Position numbers and translations under genes: made by a program. Shown one piece after another: positions 46,476-57,481 of a stretch of DNA of 61,717 nucleotides. The notes beneath the pieces were generated by a model. The model was not told where the DNA came from, made no database searches, and was given only the letters and a program-made list of their open reading frames with translations. Location: the NCBI GenBank assembly GCA_049999765.1, contig JBNGIQ010008509.1:1-61717 (forward strand), read 5' to 3'. The first letter of the stretch is position 1. Each line of letters begins with the position of its first letter. This DNA is from Phaeoceros laevis (Eukaryota > Anthocerotophyta > Anthocerotopsida > Notothyladales).

Positions 46476-49400
46476 GCTGACATGCGGCGTGACGAGTCAC
46501 AGAGACCCCATCCCCGGGCTGCCCAAGACGAAGAGCGCACCAGATTCATCACATGCCCATCAGATCTGGCACTCCCCTAGTCCAGATTCAAGTTCAAACG
46601 AGTTGCACACATCCCCAGCAGGAAAGCCCGACAAGCGGCATGCCTCGTGTCACTCACAGAAACGGCGTGATGATCGCCTGTCACGGGCATGCAGGGCATC
46701 AATCAATCACCCCAATCCGTCCCTGATGGATCTCTCTACTCTCCAGATTAACCAACCCTGACGATGAATCACGCCAACAAAAACCCTAAACCCCTTAGAG
46801 GAAGGCGACAAGAGTGTGGTGTCAGAAGCCCAGGACCAGGTGTCGGGTACGTAAAAGCATTTCTATTCTGCGCACCTCGCAATGAGCAGCGAGAAAGAGG
46901 CCTCCAGATATAGCAGCAACAGGAAGGCGTGGAGAAGCGCAGCGCGCTGTTTTCGGGGCCGGGGCGGCTCGGCCCAGTCGAGGTGGCGCCTTCCACAGCT
47001 CGGGAAGCCATCCGTGTAGCCAGCCAGCCATAGGGCACGCTCGTGCCGAAGCCACCCCCCCCTTCTGGCCCAGCAGACATGTCCCATGGCCGATCGGGCA
47101 AGCAAAAGAGAACTTTAGGTGTTCATCTCACGTTGGTCAAGCAAGAAACAGCAGGCCGGTCCCACGAATCTCTCTTCTCTCATCAATCCCCGCTCCCTAC
47201 ACAACACCTACAGTACTCCACAGATCTCTGCCCTACACCCCTCCACTCGCCTTGGTTGCTTGCACCAGAGGCGCTTTTCTTCCCTTCTCGTTTCCCGCAC
47301 AAAGAAACAGTGGAGGAATTGGAAAATGCATCCGTCCTGCCAGTCGATGAGAGTGCGCACTGTTGTGAGTGGTGGGACACGGCCCGATGTTGGCCTGTAT
47401 GGCCTCAGAAGAGCGATGAAGCAGCCCCGCAGCAGCAGCAGCAGTGTCACACTCACTCGATGACTGGGAGACTGCACCGTCAGCAGATCATCAAGCCCTC
47501 GGTTTGAATCTTGTGGCGGAACGCGGTTAACCGCGCGGTCAGGGGGGACCCGCGACCTGCGCGGACACGAGTCAACAGTCGGAGACTCGGGGTGCTCGCG
47601 GTCAGAGCGTTCCATCTCCCTGTCGCGGCGAGCAACCAGTCAAATGGGACTGGCAGTCGGGCATCACCGCTTTACCGTACCCCCCAGTCCCGATCTCCTG
47701 CACTGCGACAATCGTTACACACACAAGCAGGGCAGGGCAGGCGGCCCGTTCCTGGCCGGCTGTTGTGCTGTGCTGGCCACAGGACCAGGAGCGAGCTACA
47801 TAAATTGGTCTCCTTGCTTAGATCGCGATGGCTGCTGTAGCGGCCACACATGATCATCCGCATGTCATCATGCCCACGCCATCATGAGTAAGCAATAGGG
47901 AGAAGGAAGTCGTCATGCTGACTCAGACAGACTCCGGCGGGCCAGCCCTAAGTTTAGACAGTTCGATTCACACTGTTGAATTTCCTTCTTGGGACCGTCC
48001 GAACCGCAAACGTCAAAACCTGAGCCACACCGTCCGCAGACCGGCAGGTGGCGGGAGGTAACCGGCCGGACCGGAAGCCGCCGGTGGCTCGGGTCACCAC
48101 CGGGTGGTGCCGGTAAGTCAATGCTCTGGTTGACGCGGTGCTGGGAGGGGAGCTAATTATTTGACCTTGGCTGCTTTTCGTCGTTTTGTCATCCACCACC
48201 CCTTGGCTCGGTACGATACTGCACAGTAGTATGTATGTGGAGGAGGGGCTTGAGAGATAATCCTGGACCTGGTTGTCCTGTCCAGCCCAGCAGTTCTGTC
48301 CCGTCGGTTCGTCAACCATTTGCGTTCAAACCATGGCAAACCAACAACTAGTGTTAGTTATAACCGGATAAGTCCATATCCACAAATTTCAGCTTAGACA
48401 CAAATTTTAACTTAGATTTGCTAAGTACAAGGAGGAGGAGGAGGGAGGACAGAAACCTCATCCAAAGGAGGCTGCTCCCTCGAGAGAGTGAAGTCTTGAG
48501 AATGATTCTTTGAATAATGTACTCTCTTGGAATGAAATGAAGTCTTGAATGATTGATGGAAGGGTGTCCGGGTCATACGGTTTGTTTTGAGACTTTCGAG
48601 AATCAAGGTTGTCGTTTGAGATGAAAAGGTGGTCGCGACTAATACTAATACAGTAAGTCTAGGGATTATTTGATTACATATGTATGTTCCCTACATGATT
48701 GAGATCGAAAGCAACGTGTGGGTCTATTCAACCCAAAGGTTATCTTGTCTAGGCGTACTCTTGACTTTGAACTTTGAATAGTAGATAACCAGCGGAGAAA
48801 ATATAGGAGACACGAAAACATCATAGGAATTTGTAGCTAGAAAACACGGAAAGGGAAGAAAATCAAAGAGGAGGAAAATAGTGTGCACTAGAACCAATGC
48901 AAGTCTTACATTATGCATATTTATGCTGAATTTCCGGCGCACGAAAATGCTGCAATGCAATTTTCGATGCAATTTTGGGTGGAATAGAAAGAATGTTGGA
49001 AACATCTATTCAAAGGTACGGAATGGGGACCAGCCAGGAGGTGTGAAGGGGGTTTTGGAGTTTACGGTAAACGCGGCTGGGGGCTGGGCTTTGCTGCTTC
49101 CTTTGGGGCTGATTATAGAGGTTTAGGGGACGCGGTTTGGGATTTGACTGGATAAGTCAGCGCTGATCTTTTGACCTTGGGAGCGCGCTTTGACTTGCGC
49201 GGCGCTATGCGCACTGTCTCTCTCTAGCGGGAGGCCCGCCATTCCGTCTCTCTACAGGCTGCCGCAGGGCATGGGGCCCCCACACCCGGTTGGAGCCGGT
49301 GCGGTGGGAAGCCAAGGCGCGGGACAAGCAGCAGCAGAGCAGCACCTACTTGCTCCTGCCTGCGTGCTCGCTTGTTGCGGCCTCTCCTGATACAAATGCG

Positions 49401-49845
49401 TTGCCGCAGCGCCGGCTATGGCACATTCCCCGCCTCCGCTTCCGCTCCAGCTCATTTACCTTCGCCTTCTCTTCTTCTTCTGCGCCTTCAAGCCGCCATT
49501 TTCTCCTTCTCCAGCTCCTTATTTCTCTGCTGCACCTTCCCGCTCCTCCTAGCCTAGCTTCTGCTCTCAGCCGGGGTGCAATTCTGGCGCTTCCCCTGGG
49601 CTGGCAGCAGCCCCGCGCGGCAGCGGATGGTGAAGAGCGGCAGACGGGGCCGTTGCACCTGCCACAGATGAATGCGCCTGGAATTGGTTTGCTTGGAGGA
49701 TCGGAGGAGGCTTGTTTGTTTGAGAATTGATTGTGAGATTGGCGTCAAGGTAGCGAGGCTGGCGGTGTCTGTGGCGTGTCGGAATTGGGGAACGGCACCA
49801 CCGATTGGAGCAGCCGCGGCGGCGGGAAAGAGGAGGCTCAAGGGC
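46476..49845. other. Divergent spacer, WASHC4-like / WRKY
   Basis: 3.4 kb without a supported gene. It holds the WASHC4-like 5' flank (with AAACCCTAAACCCC near 46785, telobox-like), a GC-rich stretch (46900-48120) with inverted short motifs such as GGTTAACC near 47525 and a CGGTTTGAATC B-box-like sequence near 47500, an AT-rich stretch (48350-49000), and the WRKY 5' leader. An ORF at 47043-47507 is low-complexity and not called. Confidence 0.45.
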
Positions 49846-52379
49846 ATGGAGGCACAGGGACAGGGGCAGGGGGGACAAGGAGGGAATGGAGGGCAAGGGC
49901 ATGCTCAGCAGCAGCAGCAGCAGGTGGCGGAAGAGGAGCACGAGAAGCGGGTGGCGCTGGACTACGACCAGCGGGTGAGGTTGGAGGCAATTCTGGGGTG
50001 CCAGCACATCAAGGAGGTGGAGCAGCAGCTGGTGCGGGCGCCCCCGCCGCTGCTAGGGAACGCCAGCCACCCCGAGGCACAGGCGGTGCGGGCGGGCATC
50101 ATGACAGCCGCGGCAGCCATTGTTCGCAGCTTCAGCAACGTGATCCAACTCCTCAGCACCTTCCCTCCCGGGAACAACAACAACAGCAACGCAACGGCAG
50201 CAGCAGCGGCAGCAATGGCAGCAGTGGCTGCCATCCCTCCCATGTTGTCACTGCCAGCTTCTCCCTTGGAGCAACAGCAACAGCAACAGCAGCAGCAGCA
50301 GCATCACCGGGGGCTCATGAACGCCATCGCGCAGCTGGAGGCGGGGCGGAACCGATCCCACAGTCCCAACAATCCTGAGAGCCCCATGTCCACGGCTGGC
50401 AACTCGGAGATCACCCCGCCTCCTTCCCCGACTCGGATGCTGTCCCCGCGCATGGGGGGTGCCGGCAGCAGCGTGTCCCCGCGCCTCCCCCCGCTGCCTA
50501 GCCCTCCGCTGAGCAGCAGCCCCTGCCATACCCCCATGAGCGGAATGTCCGACGGCTCCCCGGTCAGCAACTTCCAGAACCTCTCCACCCTGGGCATCCT
50601 GGACATGGAGGCCACCTCCCGCCAGGCCAGCAACGCCATCGACACCGACGCCGACACCGGCGCCGGCGGAGCGGACCAGAGGCCCGTCCCCAAGAGAAGG
50701 TCTTTGTTGCTTCTTCCCCTTGTTCTTCCTTGTCTTTGTGGTTGGTTCTTCTTCCTCCTCCTTGTTGCTGTTTCAGCGGCAAATGGCAATCCCTGGCACT
50801 AAAAAATGAAGTGTTGTTTTTTTGCAGAAAATTCCTACCAAGATGGAACATCAAATTGCGGGCCACTGGGGGAGAGTCTGGCAATGAGGCGCCCCCGGAT
50901 GATGGCTTCACCTGGCGCAAGTATGGGCAGAAGGACATTCTCGGCTCTCGTTTCCCAAGGTGAGAGCCATCTCTTTGTCTGAATGAATTAGCAGGTTTAC
51001 TTCCTTCTTTCGGTTGCTGCAATGGAGGCTTTCTTGCTCACTGGTGTCTCCTCAATTATGGTTGCAGAAGCTACTACCGATGCACGCACAAGAACGAGCT
51101 GGGGTGCCCGGCCATCAAGTATGTGCAGAGATGCGACGACGACCCGGGCATTTTCGACGTGACCTACAGAGGAGAGCACAGCTGCCTGGCGCAGATGCCG
51201 CCCAACCCCTGGTTCCCCTTCTCCGGGGTGCCTTCTCCTATGCACAACCTAGCACAGCAGCCTTTTCCTCCTGCTACCGATCCTGCTGCCACCCTCGCCG
51301 GAGCTGGTCCTTCCTCTTCGTCCATCATTCTCAACAACTCCGGGGGCATCCAAGTGGGTCCTTCTTTGCCTCCTCTTGCTGGCGGCTCGGGCATGATGGA
51401 CACCAGCAGTCCAGGCGTGCCCCCGGCCAGAGTGCCCTTCCACTTGACAACCCCAGGAAACGCAGCGGGCTCCTCTTCCAATTTGCTGCTCAGACCGTCT
51501 GTCTTCGCCCAGGGCCCCGTCATCACCCCCCGGTTCGGGATGATGCCCTTCTTGGATCCCAGAGCCGGTGTCAAGTCGGAGCAGCAGCAGCAGCAGCAAC
51601 AACCGCCCTTCCCCTCTCAGCCTCCTCCTACTGCTGCTGTTGGTCACGACAGCAGCAGAGGCACCGGCAGCGTCTTCCCCCCCAACGCAGTCAGCTTGCT
51701 CAGCATGTTGCTACAGAACGCGGTCAAGTCCAAGGAACATCAGCAGCAGCAACATCAACCGCAGGGCCCCAGCAGCAGCAACACCAACAGCCACAACCCT
51801 ACTATGATGGAGCCTGAGAGGGACAGCAATGCGCACCAGCAGCAGGGATTGACGTCTCATGGATTTGCAGGGGACTTGAGTGCGGCTCTGCCCCGAGCTG
51901 GGTCCATGGCCATGGACAACAGGGGGGCCTACGTGAGCAACTGGGTGGACTCGTTGCCCCCGGAAGGTTACATCCACCATGCCAAGGACGAAGCCGACGA
52001 GATGACTGTGGAGAGCTCGGCGGAGAGTCTCCCTTCTCCTGCATCTTCCGATGCCGTGTCCAGTGTGTTCAGAGCTCCCAGGGCCAACACCGCAGGTCTG
52101 ACAGTGGTGGCACCACCCAGGAATCCTCGCGCTGCCTTGCAGCAGCAACAGGCAAGGCAGCAGCAGTCCCAGGTCCAGCCAGGGCAGCAGCAGCAACCGG
52201 CAGCACCACAATCTCAGCCTGGCCAAGCTCAGGCAGGAGTAGAGAACAACAATGCCGGCATCCCCTTCAGCATCGGCTTGTACTTGGACAGCCCTGGGAG
52301 TCAGCAGCAGTTCGCCAACGCCATGAATGAATACGAGTCTTATGGCAACTCCATGCTGTTCGGGGCCCCTCCAGGCTGA
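49846..52379 (+). CDS. WRKY: Group III WRKY transcription factor
   Basis: Exons 49846-50699, 50828-50959 and 51068-52379 give 765 aa. The single WRKY domain lies around residues 310-370: DDGFTWRKYGQKDILG, split by an intron after FPR, then SYYRCTHKNELGCPA and GEHSC. The zinc ligands are C-X7-C...H-X-C, which defines group III; the PR intron is the expected one. WRKY proteins bind the W box (TTGACY) in defence and stress genes. Flanking regions are unusually long: an N-terminal arm with Gln, Asn and Ala runs, a Ser-Pro-rich stretch (PPPSPTRMLSPRMGG) with possible MAP-kinase sites, and a 400-residue C-terminal arm with many Gln tracts that could activate transcription. An upstream in-frame ATG at 49672 would add 58 residues. 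Confidence 0.92.
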
Positions 52380-54963
52380 TTTATCGATGGTGCTCATCAG
52401 ACAGCAAGTTCCCTCATGTAGAAGAAGATGATGATCTTGATTCCACATTTTTATCTCTTCTCTTTTCATGGCAGTTCATGGAGGTATGGGAAGCAACCCC
52501 CATTTTGGACATGGAACTTGGCCGTTTCCTCAGCAAAGTGGGGGCCTGGCCTTGGGAGGAGGCGGGCACAGGCAGAAGAGCTCACCTCGAGCAGAGCGCT
52601 TGGGCAACACTGTTGCTTGCTTGCATGCATGCATGCATGAAGAATGTACAACTAACATGATCCTGAAGTACATATAGGAGGAGAGGAGGATGGCTAGATT
52701 TGACACATTTTTGAAATCCTGCTATAGCTTTCCAGTTCCAGTGGCTAGTGTAACGAGATTCAGTACTTGTAACAACTCTTGGTAGATTCATAGAGGTTGC
52801 AGGTGGGAGGACGCAACTTAAGTTGTTGGGTCCTGGGATAGGAGGGGAGTAGCTAGCTCCTCTCTTCAGACACCCCATTCTTTTCTGCTACATCAGGCAG
52901 CAGCAGCAGCAGCATCGTTTGTTGTTGATGCAAGGACCAAATTTTCAGTACGAAGTCGTCTCTCAAGTGACGACACAATTAGCGTTTACTTAGTCTGTGC
53001 AGGCTGTTTGTTGTCTCGTGTGTCCGCGAAAGCATCTCGCTCCTGCCTCAGTCTCAGTCTGAAAGCATTGCAGCACCGAACGGTACGCATCACGATGTCA
53101 CCAGCCCGGACAAGAAGCAAAAGCGGAAAGTAAGAGAGTACTTGGTACCGCCAAGTGTACCGGCAGCCATGTGGGCTCCAACACATGTGGCTTCGTGTGC
53201 AAGCAAGGGGAAGGTAACCAGCTGTCTCGCAAGTCGCACAGCCACGTACGCTATTGGGCAGAAGAGCGTAGAAGGGAGGAGACCCGCATGTACCATCACT
53301 TATCTTCTTCCAATCAATGGGCCCGGGAGGGGCGAGACTGCACCTTCCTGCTGCTTTCGGCTATTTGACGGAGTACTCCTGCTGATTTCGCATTAACCGC
53401 CACCGGATTATCCAACGAGAATGGAAGCGTCGTAGGTAAGGACTGATGAAGGAGGACTCTCATCACAGAAGAGGGGATTATTAGGAGGAGAAGCAGGAGG
53501 AGGACGCGACGCGGTTCCAGGAAGGACGTTCTGTCCTGTACTGTGCTGGCAGGGGATTGACTTTTGCAGGGGCAGAGGGATGATCCAGGCCATTGGGCGT
53601 GAGCAAGTACATTCCATGGCCCAGAAATCACGTCCAACCTCCTCCTCCCCCCATTATAGCTGGTACCGGCGTCCCTACGCTCCAGCAAGAGCCAGAAAAA
53701 AAGAAAGCAGGCAGGGCGGCTGGCCCTCACCTCCTTCCTCGCTCCTCGTCCCTCGCTCTCGAGTCAAACACCTCATACCAGCCCCAAGCCCAGAGCCCTA
53801 TAGCCTACGCCCAACAAAAGCCAGCCAGCTATGGCGGTGGTACTGTGTACAACATTCAAGCCAGTCTACACATGTAGAGCGGGAACCTTCACACACAGCT
53901 GAGCTCAACGGTTGCAAAATGGACAGGACAGTCGGTTCCTGCTGCTTGTGAGGGGCCTCCCCTCCTCGCATGTCACGTTTGTTGTTGGGAGTTGTTGGTG
54001 GTGTCAGACCCAGACCTGCCAGTTCCGATCCTAGCCTTCCTCCGCTTGTTTTCCTGCTCATCGGCGTGCAAGAAGAGCGAGACATTTGCTGTGTGTGGGA
54101 ATGGAATGTGCAGAGCTATACTGGCTTCTTCTCAGTCATTCATGTCGGTGTCGGTTGCACCGCTGTTGGAATTAGCCGTAAACTTCGGTAAGGAAGATGC
54201 AGAGCACTCCTCTGATATCTGCTTTGTCACTTATTCGAGTGAGAGAGAGAGACATGAGCTTTTTGCAACATGAATGAAGCGAAATGATCACCTCGAGCTC
54301 CTGGTCAGACACCTCCTTCCGCCTTCCCGCTTGCTAAAAGACTGGACTAGGACAAGACAGGACTCCAGGTCTGAACCTCTAATTGGGCAGGGGCACTTGT
54401 CATTCCTCCCCAGTCCCGGAGGCAATCATGCGAACAAACCGCTGCACTTAAGAAGAGTAAGTACAGACCACCTTTCCCAGCCCACCAGGCATTGACCACC
54501 CTCCTCCTCGCCTTTCCGACTAGACGGCACAGAGCTGCAACGGACGAGATGGTGGCAGCTCCCCGTCACAGTCTGCTTACGAGGGCACAGAGTTCAGCAA
54601 TGCTCAGCATAGAGCACTCTACGTTACAATGGGGTGTCTCCTTTCTAAACTTAAGCCACCGATTTTCCAGGAGAAGGAAGCACTGCCAGAATTAGACAGC
54701 AGCGAGAGTTCAAAAAAATTCAATTCGAGCAGCAGCAGATATGATGGCTGGATAGATGCATAATAAGCTTCTACACTCCTGCTGCTGCTGGAAAGATGGT
54801 AGTGAGTGCAGTCCTTGCACTCACTACCACCAGCCCTTCCATCTTCTTCCCTGTGCCTGTAGGGCCCGGACCCTGTTCTGCGAGTAAACAGCAGTCAAGT
54901 CATCACATGTCGTCTCACGTAGAGCAGGAGAAGAGCCTGCATGCACCATCATCATCATCCTCA
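52380..54963. other. Convergent spacer, WRKY / RLCK
   Basis: About 2.6 kb containing the 3' UTRs of two convergent genes. A GCATGCATGCATGCATG run is present near 52622. No coding segment is supported. Confidence 0.45.
54797..54829. other. Perfect 14-bp hairpin near the RLCK 3' end
   Basis: GGTAGTGAGTGCA (54798-54810) and TGCACTCACTACC (54816-54828) are exact reverse complements, extended by one T-A pair, with a 5-base loop GTCCT. It lies about 135 bp beyond the stop codon of the leftward RLCK gene, so it is probably in its 3' UTR. Confidence 0.8.
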
Positions 54964-56196
54964 TCACATGTAGGACTCGGACATGGCCCGGAGCTGCGCC
55001 TGGTACTCGGAGATGTGCATCTCATCAACGAGCAGGCCCGACATGGACTGGGAGCCCGAGTTGAAGCCCCTGTGGTGCGGGGCAATGGGGGCCATGGCAG
55101 ACCACCGGTGGTAGTTGGGGTCGTCCGCAGCGATGTCGTTCAGGCCCTGCAACGGCTCCAGAGCGTCCACCACATCGCTCATGGCGGGCCTGAGCCTGGG
55201 GTCCAAGCTGAGGCACCGGTGCGCCAGCCGGCCCGCCTTCCACACCGCCTTCATGGAGAACTGGCCCTTGAGCCTGGGGTCAGTGATCTGGAACAGCGTC
55301 TGCCGCTCGCTCCTGAGAAACGGCCGGGCCCATTCCACCAGGTTCTGCTCCCCCGAGGGCCGGGACTTGTCCACGGCTCTGCGCCCTGTGAGGAGCTCCA
55401 GCAGCACCACTCCGAAGCTGTAGACGTTGCTCTTGGGAACCAGAAACCCGCTCATGACGAACTCCGGGGCGCCGTAGCCGTGGGTGGCCATCACCCGGGT
55501 GGACACGAAGTTGGAGTTGCCGTCCCCGGCCTCGTCCGCCATGCCGTAGTCGGTGAGCTTGGCGGTGTGGTCGGCATCCAGCAGCACGTTGGAGGTCTTG
55601 AAGTCGCGGTAGATCACAACCCTGCGCTCCGGCGTCCCGTGGTGGAGGTACGCGATGCCCTGCGCGGCTCCAAACGCAATCTCCAATCTCGTGTTCCATG
55701 GCAGAGGAGCAGGAGAAGGAGGACCTGCTCCTTCTCCTCCTCCACCTGCTGCTGCTGTTGTGTCCTGGAAGAAGAGATGATCTTCCAAGCTGCCCCGGGG
55801 CACGAACTCGTAGACGAGCAGCCTGTGCCCGCGCTCGCAGCAGTAGCCGTAGAGCTTCACCAGGTTAGGGTGGTCCAGGCTGCCGAGGAACTGCACCTCT
55901 GTCAGCCACTCCCGCACCGGCTGCAGGCCCTCGGGCTTGAGGAATTTCACCAGCACCGGGATGCCACGCCCGGGCTCCGCCGGGGCCGTGCCGTGCTCCT
56001 CGATCCAGCCCTTGAACACGCCCCCGACCCCGCCCTCTCCGCCGTCCTCAGGGAAGTTGTCAGTGGCCGTCTTGAGCTCCTTGAAGGAGAACACCCGCAT
56101 GTTGCCACAAGCAGGGTACACGCCGGGAGGGGGAGACAGCCTCTGCACCTTGATGGAAGGCCCGTCCACCCTGCTCCCGGAACAGCAGTTTCCCAT
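54964..56196 (-). CDS. Intronless RLCK-VII (PBS1-like) cytoplasmic kinase with altered motifs
   Basis: A single open frame of 410 aa. MGNCCSG at the start fits N-myristoylation plus palmitoylation, anchoring the protein at the plasma membrane. The order is RLCK-VII: VFSFKELKTATDNFPE, P-loop GEGGVGGVFKGW, VLVKFLKPEG (ATP Lys ~84), EVQFLGSLDHPNLVKLYGYC, LLVYEFVPRGSLEDHLF, VIYRDFKTSNVLLD (catalytic Asp188), TRVMATHGYGAPEFVMSG, FGVVLLELLTGRRAVDKSRP, GEQNLVEWARPFL. It is closest in style to the PBL34-36 group, which relays receptor-kinase signals in immunity. Oddities: DFG reads DYG (216-218), the conserved subdomain IX Asp (SDVYSFG) is Asn247, and VMGT reads VMAT. The catalytic Lys, HRD Asp and DFG Asp remain, so activity is possible. 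A Gly/Pro-rich insert (~140-155) lies in the lobe linker. Confidence 0.9.
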   Translation of the reverse strand: MGNCCSGSRVDGPSIKVQRLSPPPGVYPACGNMRVFSFKELKTATDNFPEDGGEGGVGGVFKGWIEEHGTAPAEPGRGIPVLVKFLKPEGLQPVREWLTEVQFLGSLDHPNLVKLYGYCCERGHRLLVYEFVPRGSLEDHLFFQDTTAAAGGGGEGAGPPSPAPLPWNTRLEIAFGAAQGIAYLHHGTPERRVVIYRDFKTSNVLLDADHTAKLTDYGMADEAGDGNSNFVSTRVMATHGYGAPEFVMSGFLVPKSNVYSFGVVLLELLTGRRAVDKSRPSGEQNLVEWARPFLRSERQTLFQITDPRLKGQFSMKAVWKAGRLAHRCLSLDPRLRPAMSDVVDALEPLQGLNDIAADDPNYHRWSAMAPIAPHHRGFNSGSQSMSGLLVDEMHISEYQAQLRAMSESYM

Positions 56197-57481
56197 CTGT
56201 CCAGGCTCCTTTCACCATACCTCCTCCTCCCTTCCTCCACTTCCTCCTCCCAATGATCCTGCAGGTGACCTGATAACTTTCTTGCTCGCTGCTCTCATCG
56301 AACTTGTACAAGTCCGTTCCTCCGGATTGAAGTCCGCAGTAGTAGCAACCATGATCGCGCTAGAGTCACAGCAAGGAACAACAATGCTGACACCAGCTTC
56401 AGCTAGCAGCAGCAATCCTAACAACAGCAGCAGCTAACTGCTAGCACCAGCAATGCTACCTCTAGATTCCCTCCTACAATCCGCCCTCCCCTGCATGCAA
56501 CCTGCCTCTTGTACCCGCTCCCAGGCAAGACAGATCTATCCGCATCTCCAGCAAACAAAATTTCGCAGGACCAGGCTGACAACAAGAGCAAAATGTGCTC
56601 AAAACATCTGCAGCAGCGGTAACAAAATTGAATGCCTGCACAGCGATTTTCTTCCTCCTGAATCGCTCCAGCTCTCGGCAGCATGCAGCTCCGATGTGGT
56701 GACACAACTGCGTAAAAGCCAGACATGCATTGGCCTTTGCCCTGTCCTGCTAGGCTGCGAGATCATCATCATAATTTGGATCATCTGTAGCTCACTGTGC
56801 AGCTGTGTTCCGTTCATTTCAAACACAAATCAGGCAGATAAGATCAATATACAGTCGGTCAGAGAAGGAGGCGCGGGGAGCGGGACCGGCCGGGCCCACA
56901 CAGACGTCAGCCCCAGCGAAGCGGGTCTGTATGCCGACAGCAGCTTGAATGGTTTTCACCCGTCCGAGTTCACCGGCCCGGGTGCGGAAAAACCAGCATG
57001 CGCCACGCGGTTTCTTCACCAGAGCTGCCAGTCGCTCGCAACCACCATTTCCTCACACCAGACTGAGAAACGCGCTTCCCACTGACACGTGTCTACCAAC
57101 TTGGTCAAACTGGGGCGCGATACCCGACATTCTCGTGATTTTACTGCGCTCCTAGCATCACGCGTATTCTGGCGACTGCAGCCCCACGTGCCGTAATGAT
57201 CCAGTTTCGGTTGCGAACCAGCTTTGAATTGTTGCATGTTCCAAATGTCTAATAAACTTTTGTAGAATTGTTCAACAGCTTATAGAATGTTTCAAAATTT
57301 GAAGCATTATCCGTCGGATATTGCTCGAGAGCTCGAGAGGCAATTTCTCGCAGCCCCAGAGTAAGTATGCGGCGAAGCTAAGTGAAATACTCTGTGGATG
57401 GTACAGCAAAAAAGTGCTGTGGCAATGCCGGGAGGACGATAAAATCTCTAATAATGATTTTGGAATCTAAAATGTCCACGC
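56197..57481. other. RLCK promoter and armadillo-gene 3' flank
   Basis: About 1.3 kb with only short frames. The RLCK promoter and leader occupy the left part. Nothing specific is recognised. Confidence 0.45.

Noticed and set aside
47043-47507. 154-codon plus-strand ORF
   Set aside because: Low complexity (Pro, Ser, Gln) in the WASHC4/WRKY spacer, with no supporting signals.
54796-56256. 486-codon plus-strand ORF
   Set aside because: Antisense shadow of the GC-rich RLCK gene; the sense strand has full kinase motifs.
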